Below are positions 5,747 through 13,169 of a DNA stretch of 13,169 nt, one piece after another (the stretch's first letter is position 1; the number at the start of each line of letters is the position of its first letter). The notes beneath the pieces were generated by a model. That model ran no database searches and was not told the origin of the DNA. It worked only from the letters and a program-made list of their open reading frames with translations. A program made the position numbers and the translations under genes. The stretch comes from Gammaproteobacteria bacterium (GTDB taxonomy: Bacteria > Pseudomonadota > Gammaproteobacteria > Eutrophobiales > Eutrophobiaceae). The stretch covers positions 1 to 13,169 of the forward strand of contig SMWN01000015.1 in the NCBI GenBank assembly GCA_004356415.1, given 5' to 3'.

Positions 5747-7096
5747 TTATCTTTCCCTCATTGCCGTATCCCTAGTTTTTAGAATTGGTTTAAGAATATA
5801 ATCAAGCACGGTTTTCCACCCTGTTAATATATCTACATCAACAATCATCCCTGGAATAATATCGAAACTCTGACCCTGGCGAACAATATTATTTTTCTCT
5901 GTAACTAAACGAATTAAATAGAATTCTTGTTGCTTTTCCGCATCATAAATAGTATCTGCACTGATGTGAATGAGATTGGCCTCCAGCCCGCCATATATGG
6001 AAAAATCGTAGGCTGTCAGTTTGACCATCGCTTTCTGTCCAGGATGTAAAAAAGCTATGTCTGATGGTCTGATCTGCGCTTCGATAAGTAGGCGATCCTC
6101 TGTAGGGACAATATCGATCAATTCCATACCAGGACTTATAACGCCGCCAATCGTATTAATTTTAATTTGTTTTATCTTGCCTTTGACTGGTGAGTATATT
6201 TGAGTCCTGGCTACTCTGTCTTCCATTGACACCATAATTGCGGAAACTTGATCCAGGTCAACCTTTACCTCATTGTATTCTGCTAGCACCTCTGATCTAT
6301 ATTTGCTCCTGGTTTCCGAAATCATCTCCTTTGCTTCCTGTAATTCTGACTCGAGGCGAGGAATTGAATATTGTGCGGTATCTAACTCGCCTTTCAAATC
6401 ATTCTCCGTACCTTCCAGGCGAAGAATTTCGACTTCTGAAATTGCACCCGCGGCCACCAATGGCGCAGAAAGCTTGATCTCTTTGCGAATCAGTTTGAGG
6501 CCATTACTCAAATGCCCAATCTTTACACGTTGTTCGACGATTGCTTGCTGTTTCTGTTTAACTTTTTGATTCAGTATCTTAATCGTTGTTTTTTGTTGTG
6601 CCACCCTGGACTGATAAAGTTGGACAATGCGTTCGGTCACGACTGGATAATTTTTCAATATTTCATCCGGCATAACAATATCGTGCTCTTCAATTTCTGC
6701 CAACAGTCGCGCCTGACTAGCTAATAATTCGTAGTACTTGAGTTTGTTTTCATATAGACTGCTGGAAAAATTGATATTATCAAGCCGCAATAATACTTGT
6801 CCCTTCTCTACCAAGTCTCCTTCTTCTACATAAATTTCAGACAAGATCCCGCCTTCAAAATTTTGCACAGTTTGAATATGACTGGAAGGAATGACCTTTC
6901 CTGTGCCACGGGTCACTTCATCCAACATGGCGTGCTTGGCCCAGTAATAAGAGACGAAAATAAAGCTAACAATGATGATGAGTAAAAGATGGTATCTAAC
7001 TGGCACACCATACATGGCAGCAGCATTGATATCGGACAGATATTTCCTGTCTTCTGTAGGTATATTTTTGTATTCTTCGGCTTGATGTGATGGCAT
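5747..7096 (-). CDS. lapC: HlyD-family periplasmic adaptor of the type I secretion system (LapC-like)
   Basis: Encodes 449 residues of a membrane fusion protein that bridges the LapB exporter and the outer-membrane channel. A short cytoplasmic head is followed by one membrane helix at about residues 34-53. Next is the first lipoyl-like half (VQNFEGGILSEIYVEEGDLV, KGQVLLRLD), a long helical hairpin from about 110 to 285, and then the second lipoyl half and beta-barrel (YSPVKGKIKQIKINTIGG, SPGMELIDIVP). The C-terminal part (YGGLEANLIHIS, IIPGMIVDVDILTGWKTVLD) matches type I secretion adaptors of the HlyD/PrtE/LapC class. Length is typical. It starts 11 bases after the lapB stop, so the two genes are surely one transcript. 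The ribosome site is weak, suggesting translational coupling. Confidence 0.95.
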   Translation of the reverse strand: MPSHQAEEYKNIPTEDRKYLSDINAAAMYGVPVRYHLLLIIIVSFIFVSYYWAKHAMLDEVTRGTGKVIPSSHIQTVQNFEGGILSEIYVEEGDLVEKGQVLLRLDNINFSSSLYENKLKYYELLASQARLLAEIEEHDIVMPDEILKNYPVVTERIVQLYQSRVAQQKTTIKILNQKVKQKQQAIVEQRVKIGHLSNGLKLIRKEIKLSAPLVAAGAISEVEILRLEGTENDLKGELDTAQYSIPRLESELQEAKEMISETRSKYRSEVLAEYNEVKVDLDQVSAIMVSMEDRVARTQIYSPVKGKIKQIKINTIGGVISPGMELIDIVPTEDRLLIEAQIRPSDIAFLHPGQKAMVKLTAYDFSIYGGLEANLIHISADTIYDAEKQQEFYLIRLVTEKNNIVRQGQSFDIIPGMIVDVDILTGWKTVLDYILKPILKTRDTAMRER

Positions 7097-7107
7097 GATT
7101 TTTCTGA

Positions 7108-9225
7108 TTACACCCTGATCCTTCCCTTTTTCAGGGCTTCTATAACCTGCTCCTTCGGACCATCAGCAACGACGGTTTGATTCTCCATTACGATCAAACG
7201 ATCCACCAAAGATAGTAATGATCCTTTCTGGGTGATGAGAATGAGAGTTTTATTTTCCAGAATTTCAGCAAAACGTCTTTTGAATGATTCCTCCGTACTG
7301 TTATCCATTGAATTCGTCGGCTCATCCATGATATAGATGTCTGGATCCAGCAACAATGCACGTGCCAGCACAACACTCTGCCGTTGGCCACCTGACAGGA
7401 ACCCCCCCTTCTCTCCTACCTGTAAATCAAATCCTGCGGGATGTCTATTGGCAAAAACGGTGACACCAGCCAAATCTGCCGCCCTTATAGCAGCATCATC
7501 ATCCGCATAACGTGATCCCATGACGATATTATCTTTCAAGCTCCCAGAGAACAAAGTAACGTCCTGGGGCACATAACCAATTTCACGCCTGAGCACAGTA
7601 GGATCTATTTGCTGCACATTAATCCCCTCATCAATGGTAACCACGCCCTCCTGAGCTTTGTATAACCCCAGGATGAGTTTTTCGATCGTACTTTTGCCAG
7701 CTCCAATACGTCCAATAATGCCTACATGCTCTCCTGCCTTAATTCGAAATGACACATTCTTTAGCGCCTGCATTTCCTGATCTGGATAGGTAAATGATAC
7801 ATTTTTAAACTCAATATTACCGAGCAATTGATTGCGATGCAGAAAGTTAGCTTCATGCTCCCTTTCCACTGGCAATGACATTAAGTGATTAATTGATTGC
7901 ATTGATTTCATGGCCTGTTTATATCGCAGAATAAGTGAAGTCACTTGAGTTACTGGAGCCATGGCACGTCCGGTTAAAATTGTACAAGCGATTAAAGCTC
8001 CCATTGACAATTCATTTTCAGAAATTTTGTAAACACCATAAACAATGACCGCTATGGTTGTCATTTTTATTAAGTAGTCCGTAAAGAACATCATAATTGA
8101 AGAATACATCTTGGCTTTCATCTTCAACTTGGATATTTCCTCGTTGTTGGCCTCCCATTCCCGTTGTACCTGCCCTTCTGCGTTCAGTGTTTTTAATGTT
8201 TCCAGATTATTTATTGACTCAAATAAAATGCCACTTCTCTTTGTGGAGTATTTAAACAACTTGTTAATTATATTATTCATTGGCACCTGGATAATCAGTG
8301 GGCCGATGATGACAATAGGTATTACAGCCAGTGGGATATAGGCCAAGTCACCACCAAGCAACCAGATCACCGCGATGAAAATAAACAAAAACGGTAAATC
8401 CACCAATGCTATAATCGATGCCGATGTTATGAAATCCCGTAATGACTCAAACTCCTGCACGTGGCTGGCCAATTCACCAACAGAGGCTGGACGGGATTCC
8501 ATCCTGATCCCCATGATTTTTTCAAATATATTTGCAGATAAAATAATATCTGCTTTTTTACTGGCGGCATCTATAAAATATCCACGTAAGGCACGTAGGA
8601 TAAAATCAAAGATAAATATTATAGCCACACCGATAGCCATTACCCATAGTGTCTCAATAGCACGGTTTGGCACCACACGATCATAGACATTCATAATGAA
8701 TAGCGATGAAGCCAGGGCAAAAATATTGATAAACAGGGAAGCAACAAGCACCTCAACGTATAGGGGCCAAGACTTAAAAATAACATCCCAGAACCAATGT
8801 TTGAAACGCAATGAGACTTTGCTACTCGCCTCCCGGTCAAACTTATAAGTTTTCTGCACAAAAAAGGCTGAGCCAATATAATCTTTTTCTAACTCCTCAA
8901 GAGTCACCAATTTTTGTCCTTCTCTGGATTCCGGCACCATGATCTTGAAATTATTACCTTCGCGGCCAAGCAAGACACAGGCCTGATTTTCTTTTAATAA
9001 TAGGACTGCAGGTAATATCAGATTGGATATTTTTTCTAACGGGCGCCTTACCAGTCCTGCGGACAGATCTGCACGCTCAGCTGCGCGGGGAAAATATTCA
9101 GCGGTCAGATAATTGTTGTCCAATGGTAACCCTGCGATCAGGGCATCTGGACTCTTTGGTACATGCATTACTTTGCAAAGCGCTGTCAATGCACTCAGTA
9201 ATGGATCATCACGTTCTAATGGCAT
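7108..9225 (-). CDS. lapB: Type I secretion ABC transporter with an inactive C39-like domain (LapB-like)
   Basis: Encodes 705 residues, the usual size for the LapB/HlyB class: it fuses a peptidase-like domain, a membrane domain and an ATPase, and exports the RTX adhesin from the cytoplasm. The N-terminal 125 residues follow the C39 peptidase fold, but the catalytic Cys is missing: DPLLSALTALCKVM stands where cleaving members have an ECGxAC-type motif. This is a C39-like docking domain and the substrate is not processed. Membrane helices fill about 155-430. The ATPase has Walker A GRIGAGKST (about 504), the signature LSGGQRQ (about 610) and Walker B IYIMDEPT (about 627-634). The start lies 134 bases from a divergent small gene; lapC follows after 11 bases. 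Some relatives are named TssB or RtxB. Confidence 0.96.
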   Translation of the reverse strand: MPLERDDPLLSALTALCKVMHVPKSPDALIAGLPLDNNYLTAEYFPRAAERADLSAGLVRRPLEKISNLILPAVLLLKENQACVLLGREGNNFKIMVPESREGQKLVTLEELEKDYIGSAFFVQKTYKFDREASSKVSLRFKHWFWDVIFKSWPLYVEVLVASLFINIFALASSLFIMNVYDRVVPNRAIETLWVMAIGVAIIFIFDFILRALRGYFIDAASKKADIILSANIFEKIMGIRMESRPASVGELASHVQEFESLRDFITSASIIALVDLPFLFIFIAVIWLLGGDLAYIPLAVIPIVIIGPLIIQVPMNNIINKLFKYSTKRSGILFESINNLETLKTLNAEGQVQREWEANNEEISKLKMKAKMYSSIMMFFTDYLIKMTTIAVIVYGVYKISENELSMGALIACTILTGRAMAPVTQVTSLILRYKQAMKSMQSINHLMSLPVEREHEANFLHRNQLLGNIEFKNVSFTYPDQEMQALKNVSFRIKAGEHVGIIGRIGAGKSTIEKLILGLYKAQEGVVTIDEGINVQQIDPTVLRREIGYVPQDVTLFSGSLKDNIVMGSRYADDDAAIRAADLAGVTVFANRHPAGFDLQVGEKGGFLSGGQRQSVVLARALLLDPDIYIMDEPTNSMDNSTEESFKRRFAEILENKTLILITQKGSLLSLVDRLIVMENQTVVADGPKEQVIEALKKGRIRV

Positions 9226-9243
9226 GCATTTATCTTTCTATTA

Positions 9244-9273
9244 TTTATGCGGCTTTTGATATTTCCAGCTCAA
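9244..9273 (-). promoter_or_regulatory. Candidate promoter for lapB
   Basis: On the minus strand TTGAGC (9268-9273) and CATAAA (9244-9249) lie 18 bases apart, four matches each to the sigma70 boxes. The pair ends about 20 bases before the lapB ATG, leaving room for a very short leader. Weak match; position is the main support. Confidence 0.25.
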
Positions 9274-9297
9274 GTTCAGCTTAACATCCTGTTCCTT

Positions 9298-9325
9298 TTG
9301 ATCGATAATCTTAATTTAACAGAAT
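9298..9325 (+). promoter_or_regulatory. Candidate promoter for the small plus-strand gene
   Basis: TTGATC (9298-9303) and CAGAAT (9320-9325) are 16 bases apart, four matches each to the sigma70 boxes. The likely transcript would start near 9332, leaving a short leader with the purine-rich ribosome site GAGGGGGG at 9348-9355. Weak sequence match. Confidence 0.27.
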
Positions 9326-9359
9326 TGTCCAATATTTCCATAACCATGAGGGGGGAATT

Positions 9360-9704
9360 ATGCCTTACATATTAAGAGATGGAAATGGCAAAATAGAGTC
9401 TTTTCATAAGGGTGCGCCTTCTCCTGAGGCTGAACTCATGGGCCACGAAAACTATCAGGAGATTATAGAATTTTTAAGGGAAACAGATTCAGTGGATGAA
9501 TTACAAGAAGTCCTGTTATCTTCTGACTTGAATTTCATCCGTGTGCTGGAAGACTTAGTCGATCTGCTGTGCAAAAATCGTGTCATCGCGTTTACCGATT
9601 TACCAGATATTGCGCAAAAGAAATTAACATGTAGAAAGAATATTCGTGCGGGTATAGAAGGAATCGAAAACCTGATTTTGGATGAGGACGGCAGTATTTT
9701 TTAG
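9360..9704 (+). CDS. Small conserved cytoplasmic protein of unknown function
   Basis: Encodes 114 residues, acidic and without signal peptide or membrane helix. It opens MPYILRDGNGKI and has a conserved-looking core, LNFIRVLEDLVDLLCKNRVI followed by AFTDLPDIAQKKL, that I recall from small proteins of gamma-proteobacteria, some labelled 'tryptophan synthase subunit beta-like'. It has no resemblance to the real TrpB enzyme, so that label should not be trusted. ATG 9360 has a strong GAGGGGGG four bases upstream. It is the only plus-strand gene within the lap locus: it diverges from lapB and its stop lies two bases from the end of the convergent lapG. A role in adhesin control is possible from position only. 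Confidence 0.85.
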   Translation: MPYILRDGNGKIESFHKGAPSPEAELMGHENYQEIIEFLRETDSVDELQEVLLSSDLNFIRVLEDLVDLLCKNRVIAFTDLPDIAQKKLTCRKNIRAGIEGIENLILDEDGSIF

Positions 9705-9706
9705 GA

Positions 9707-10363
9707 CTACAAACCTGCGACCATCTTGTTATTTAAATCTGTCCATAATGAAATACGATCGGCGCTCCCTGCTTTTTTACCCAAACCACGTTCTTTAGCT
9801 AACCAAAGACCCGCACCATTAAAACTGTAGACCGGTAATAAATCCTTGCGTTTGTCCGCGGGCTCAATGGCTGGGTTAATATTATCCAGCACCAATGGGA
9901 TTGCCCCGGGTTCAGAAAAATATGTTACGACCATGTGTGCCTGATTATAGACCAATGCCTTGACGTAGGTCATTCTTAATTTATCATCCGGTATACCAAG
10001 TTCTAACAGGGAAAAATACTTAGCAATGGAAAAATCCTCGCAATCCCCTGCACCCGTACCGATGAACTCAAAAGGTGTTGCCCAGTAATCTTTTTTGTTC
10101 CAATGTGAAATGTCATCTACGAACTTGATCTTACGATTGAAGAAATTATTCACTGCGACCAGCTTTTCCCACTCGCTAAGCCCTTTTGAGACCTGCAATA
10201 ACTCACGCCATTGTCTGACATCATCTGCCGGTTCAGGGCCGTATTTCTGTTCAAATTTCTGGATGATAGAATCACTCAGGTCAATAGCGGCTCTGACCGT
10301 TACGGACAACATTAAAACAGCTATCAGGAAATAGGCTAAGCTGTGAGAGTTAGACCTGATCAT
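9707..10363 (-). CDS. lapG: LapG-type periplasmic transglutaminase-like cysteine protease
   Basis: Encodes 218 residues of the bacterial transglutaminase-like cysteine proteinase family (peptidase C93, DUF920). An N-terminal hydrophobic segment (about 9-26) acts as a signal peptide to the periplasm. The catalytic triad is visible: Cys108 in GAGDCEDFSIAK, His143 in QAHMVV, and Asp160 in PLVLDNINP. The acidic residues beside Cys108 fit the calcium-binding site known in LapG. The enzyme cuts surface adhesins near their N-terminus, releasing cells from surfaces, and is held inactive by LapD when c-di-GMP is high. The gene follows lapD by 23 bases and they are surely co-transcribed, the classical arrangement. 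Its stop is two bases from that of the convergent small gene, so transcripts probably overlap. Confidence 0.96.
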   Translation of the reverse strand: MIRSNSHSLAYFLIAVLMLSVTVRAAIDLSDSIIQKFEQKYGPEPADDVRQWRELLQVSKGLSEWEKLVAVNNFFNRKIKFVDDISHWNKKDYWATPFEFIGTGAGDCEDFSIAKYFSLLELGIPDDKLRMTYVKALVYNQAHMVVTYFSEPGAIPLVLDNINPAIEPADKRKDLLPVYSFNGAGLWLAKERGLGKKAGSADRISLWTDLNNKMVAGL

Positions 10364-10386
10364 GTAAACAAGTTGACTCTCTGCCC

Positions 10387-12288
10387 TTATTTGCTGGCAC
10401 CATAGATTCCAATTGATTTCAGCGCCTCGAAATCATCATGCCCTGCAACTGCTTCTGCAATCACCTTGGTATCCAGCAAATCACTCACTTCTTTCATTGC
10501 CTCAACAAACTGCTGCTTGCCAGCGTCCTGGCTGATACCCGCTGTTAACTCCCTGGCAAGCCTCAGGTAATCAAGATTAAAATGATTCACCTGTTCCAGC
10601 GTAATATATTGGGATTCATAGCGTTTCATCATGATCTTTGCACCAATGTCATGTACAAATAAAGTAAACTTCTCAAATGAATTCAAATCCTTCGATGCAG
10701 AATAGGCAGTTATGCTAAACACCAATCGATTAACCAGAGTTTGATGCTCTTTCAAAAAATCGCCCAACCACTCAACGAATTCAGTGTTTCTAACGGAGGA
10801 CATGGACAGATTGATACTGACAGGGTGTTGAATATTTCTTTCAGTGATTTCACTGATCACTTTCCGGATAATGCCTTTATCAACATCAATAATGTTGCCG
10901 TATTTTTCTGCAATTGAAATGAATGTACCAATTTGGACAGTTTCCTCTCCATCCATGATTTTGGCAAAGATCTCTTCCATCACTATTTCCTTTTCATCCT
11001 GTAAATTAAGTACCTTGCCTACAAATGTAATTTCATAGCTTTGTTCTTTAATGACACGCTCAACCAACCGTTTCCACTCCTCTGTATCACGCGTCTTCTC
11101 ATCATGCTCGTAAATCACATATGCATTGCCGCCAATCAGGTGGGCTTTTTCATACGCTTCAGAGGCAGAAGATAAAATTTTAGCTGTTGAACTGCCGATA
11201 TCGAACGGCACGATACCGATATGGACCAAATCAGGTCTCTGGTATTTATTCCCCAGTACGGTTAAATTCTGACGCAGCTTGTTCCCAAGAACTTCTACTT
11301 CATTTTTGGACATAGATTCAGCCATCACTGAAAACTCAGAGCCAAAAAATCTATAAATAGAGATATCATGATCTATGTTCTCGCAAGATTTTTCTAGTAC
11401 CTTGGCAAATTCTTTCAAGAAATTGTCCACTACCTCACGTCCCTTGTCTTTTGAAAAAACCCCAAGGTTATCAATCCTAATGAAAAACACATACCCTTCT
11501 GCATGGGACATAAACTTGTTTTTCATATCGCTGTCAAAGCAGTCTTTATTCTTTAGCTTGGTGAGGCCATCCAGTTGCATTTGTTTTCCGGTTTTGTCCA
11601 GCTTTTCATTCAGGTTTTCTATCATCCGCCTGATCTTCTTAGACATGTAATTCATTGACAGCGTGACACTCTTGATCTCAGTTGTCATGGGGATCTGCTC
11701 GATGGTATTGAAATTACCATTGGCAATATCTTTTGCCTGTTGTTCAATCCTCTTTAGGGGAATCAAAATAAATCGCAACAGAAAATAGACCAGTACATTA
11801 AATAAGATATAGGCGATAAATGAATAGAGTAATGCCTTCTTCGCTTGTTGATAGAGCTTTAAATAGGCATAACCCGGGCTGATTGTAACGAACAGCTTAC
11901 CGGCAATGGTCCAGCCGGAACTGATCTCGCTCTCTGCGATGGCTGTGTTCATGGGCAGTAATCTGACGAACCATTCCGGGACTTCATCAAAGGTATCTGG
12001 GTTTTCGACATCGACCCACTCTTCACCCTTGGCATTCAATAACCTGATTTGTTTATAATAGCCAGCATCGAAAATGACATTGACCATGGTGAGCAACAAC
12101 GGATCGTTCTCCCCCGTCATGTGGGGGCTTAGAGACAAGCCGAGTGAGGTCGCCGTATCCTGGGCATGGATCTCCGCCTCAATCTCCAGGTAACTCCTAG
12201 TGTTATTTACACTGATAATGAAATTGACCGTAAAAATAACAAGAAAAATGGCAGCAATCAGGATAAATAGTTGTTTGAACAGGGACAT
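10387..12288 (-). CDS. lapD: LapD-type c-di-GMP receptor with degenerate GGDEF and EAL domains
   Basis: Encodes 633 residues. Order: membrane helix (about 5-27), periplasmic LapD/MoxY-type domain (28-150), second helix (153-175), HAMP (about 172-225), GGDEF-like (235-395) and EAL-like (405-630). The periplasmic domain ends with GWTIAGKLFVTISPGYAYLK, matching the LapD segment whose Trp (here Trp126) contacts LapG. The GGDEF site reads FFGSEF (314-319), so no cyclase activity is expected. The EAL motif is replaced by IVMEEI (435-440), so no phosphodiesterase activity either. The protein should bind c-di-GMP in its EAL-like domain and sequester LapG outside. ATG 12288 has GAGGA seven bases upstream. 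lapG follows in the same transcript. It ends without extra domains. Confidence 0.96.
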   Translation of the reverse strand: MSLFKQLFILIAAIFLVIFTVNFIISVNNTRSYLEIEAEIHAQDTATSLGLSLSPHMTGENDPLLLTMVNVIFDAGYYKQIRLLNAKGEEWVDVENPDTFDEVPEWFVRLLPMNTAIAESEISSGWTIAGKLFVTISPGYAYLKLYQQAKKALLYSFIAYILFNVLVYFLLRFILIPLKRIEQQAKDIANGNFNTIEQIPMTTEIKSVTLSMNYMSKKIRRMIENLNEKLDKTGKQMQLDGLTKLKNKDCFDSDMKNKFMSHAEGYVFFIRIDNLGVFSKDKGREVVDNFLKEFAKVLEKSCENIDHDISIYRFFGSEFSVMAESMSKNEVEVLGNKLRQNLTVLGNKYQRPDLVHIGIVPFDIGSSTAKILSSASEAYEKAHLIGGNAYVIYEHDEKTRDTEEWKRLVERVIKEQSYEITFVGKVLNLQDEKEIVMEEIFAKIMDGEETVQIGTFISIAEKYGNIIDVDKGIIRKVISEITERNIQHPVSINLSMSSVRNTEFVEWLGDFLKEHQTLVNRLVFSITAYSASKDLNSFEKFTLFVHDIGAKIMMKRYESQYITLEQVNHFNLDYLRLARELTAGISQDAGKQQFVEAMKEVSDLLDTKVIAEAVAGHDDFEALKSIGIYGASK

Positions 12289-12612
12289 AAAAAATCCTCG
12301 GTGCGCAGTAAATTTTACTCAGTCATACTAGCATTAACTCACATTTTGAAACTAGTCTTTCCGAAAGATAATTTCGCCTACAAGCGCATAATTAAAAGAC
12401 TGGTGTGGTATATAAGCTGTCGCTATTTTCGGCGAGATCGTCAACCCTATCTCGTCAAAAAGAAACTTATAAGAAAAACTGGGGCATCACTTGCCCATCG
12501 TTTAAAATCCTACATTATGGGTTAATGCGCTTTGGGTGACGTATCAACGGATTGCACCTGTTTTTGTATGGTGGGTTGAATGCAACGGGCTTTAGAAATA
12601 GTGCCAAACAAG
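12289..12612. other. Gene-free stretch upstream of lapD with several inverted repeats
   Basis: This 324-base stretch separates the adhesin terminator from lapD and probably holds the lapD promoter, though no clear pair of boxes was found. Inverted repeats: ACTAGTCTTT (12351-12360) with AAAGACTGGT (12395-12404), one mismatch; CGAAA/TTTCG (12362-12376) nested inside it; CGAGAT/ATCTCG (12433-12454); and GGGCA/TGCCC (12482-12496). A plus-strand frame spanning most of it (to 12525) is very basic and starts inside lapD antisense. It was not called as a gene. Confidence 0.35.
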
Positions 12613-12639
12613 AAAGAGGACACGTAGCGTGCCCTCTTT
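12613..12639 (-). terminator. Rho-independent terminator after the adhesin gene, possibly bidirectional
   Basis: The stem is AAAGAGG (12613-12619) with CCTCTTT (12633-12639), one A/C mismatch, then CACG (12621-12624) with CGTG (12628-12631), and a 3-base loop. On the minus strand it follows the adhesin stop by about 40 bases and leads into TCTTTCTTGTTT. On the plus strand a TTTT lies at its end. It should insulate lapD from read-through of the very large adhesin gene. Confidence 0.65.
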
Positions 12640-12679
12640 TCAGTTTTACTGCACAAGAAAACTACACGGTTACCCGCCG

Positions 12680-13169
12680 TTAGGCAATCCCAGTTCCGTC
12701 ATCCGGGGCAAGAATCACATTAGCTGTAATTAGATCATCCACGGTACCCACGGTACCCAGATTTGTTACTCCGTCCAAGATGATTGTATGCGTGTTGCCT
12801 GCATCTAAATCCGTAATAGTCACGACTGTATCACTACCTACTACAGTAACATCTAACCAATCACTAATGGTATCATTACCGGACAGGTCTATGATATCAC
12901 GAAGGTCAAGGACATCTTCGTCAACATTAAAATCAGTGATGTGATCTGTACCGCCACTGGGTGTGCTCGTATCAAATTCATTAAAGTCAAAGATATCACC
13001 TCCTGAGCCACCGGTCATGATGTCATTACCTAAACCACCGACCAGGACATCGTCGCCAGCAGCACCATCGAGCACATCACCACCATCAAGACCAAAAATC
13101 AGGTTATCTTCTTGATCACCGAGCAGGACATCCTCACTAGCAGTACCTGTTATGACATCTATCTCAAGG
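12680..13169 (-). CDS. RTX adhesin, C-terminal type I secretion signal region (LapA-like; runs off right edge)
   Basis: The last 162 codons of a gene that continues beyond the window; the frame is open to the edge. It ends in calcium-binding RTX nonapeptides, for example GAAGDDVLV and GGLGNDIMT. A type I secretion C-terminal target domain of the VC_A0849 class follows: GGTDHITDFNVDEDVLDLRD, then a Thr/Val/Asp-rich beta segment and the tail ILAPDDGTGIA. The protein is very acidic and poor in Lys and Arg, as expected for a secreted calcium-folded surface protein. It is the natural substrate of LapB/LapC/LapE encoded downstream, and of LapG if its N-terminus, off-window, holds the cleavage site. 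An ATG at 13075 is internal and not a real start. Whether it is the giant adhesin or a smaller RTX protein cannot be seen. Confidence 0.93.
   Translation of the reverse strand, partial: LEIDVITGTASEDVLLGDQEDNLIFGLDGGDVLDGAAGDDVLVGGLGNDIMTGGSGGDIFDFNEFDTSTPSGGTDHITDFNVDEDVLDLRDIIDLSGNDTISDWLDVTVVGSDTVVTITDLDAGNTHTIILDGVTNLGTVGTVDDLITANVILAPDDGTGIA
12986..13120 (-). repeat. Five tandem RTX nonapeptide repeats
   Basis: Five consecutive 27-base units encode GDQEDNLIF, GLDGGDVLD, GAAGDDVLV, GGLGNDIMT and GGSGGDIFD. They follow the GGxGxDxUx calcium-binding pattern; the first is the least regular. They form the parallel beta-roll that folds on calcium outside the cell, just ahead of the secretion signal. 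Confidence 0.88.

Noticed and set aside
7194..7391. Minus-strand frame within lapB encoding 65 residues
   Set aside because: Out-of-frame shadow of the ATPase domain; lapB itself is intact through this stretch.
9360..9704. True tryptophan synthase beta subunit
   Set aside because: 114 residues without PLP-binding Lys context or any TrpB motif. The label found on relatives appears to be a propagated error.
12271..12525. Plus-strand frame of 84 codons upstream of lapD
   Set aside because: Strongly basic with no recognised motif or clear ribosome site. It begins inside lapD antisense and spans several inverted repeats, so chance openness in regulatory DNA is more likely.
12986..13169. Tandem 27-base periodicity as a possible CRISPR or satellite
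   Set aside because: The period is explained by RTX nonapeptide codons in an open frame; units are divergent at DNA level and have no spacers.

Overview
The window reads as chromosomal DNA of a moderately AT-rich Gram-negative proteobacterium, most likely gamma or beta. The evidence is an outer-membrane TolC-family channel, a LapD/LapG adhesion control pair, a PCuAC copper chaperone, a proteobacterial phosphatidylserine decarboxylase and remnants of a DUF2818 gene. No RNA gene, CRISPR array or intact mobile element was seen, and the species cannot be named from this sequence.

Left part (1-2260). Two genes of an Mrp/Mnh-type cation:proton antiporter run leftward off the edge: the start of subunit D and a complete subunit C. 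Two inverted repeats separate them from a rightward periplasmic copper chaperone gene. Next comes a rightward phosphatidylserine decarboxylase gene with an intact Asp/His/Ser set.

Decayed zone (2100-3262). Two leftward wrecks lie here. One is a DUF2818-like membrane protein gene with a frameshift and an in-frame stop. The other is an IS6-family transposase that has lost its catalytic core and carries a further stop and a frameshift.

Right part (3267-13169). A Lap-type biofilm adhesin locus lies almost entirely on the minus strand. In transcription order it holds the 3' end of an RTX adhesin (runs off the right edge), a terminator, lapD, lapG, then lapB and lapC and a LuxR-type regulator in a close series, and finally, after a 0.5-kb gap, a lapE-like outer-membrane channel with its own likely promoter. 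The only plus-strand gene inside is a small conserved protein gene, divergent from lapB and convergent with lapG.

Expected working, by analogy with Pseudomonas fluorescens LapABCDEG: LapB (ABC exporter), LapC (periplasmic adaptor) and LapE (outer-membrane pore) export the adhesin and hold it at the surface. LapD, a membrane receptor with degenerate GGDEF and EAL domains, binds c-di-GMP and sequesters LapG. When c-di-GMP falls, the periplasmic protease LapG is freed, cuts the adhesin and releases the cell. Local novelties are the LuxR-type regulator with a degenerate receiver behind lapBC, and the small plus-strand gene. Neither belongs to the classical Pseudomonas set as I know it.
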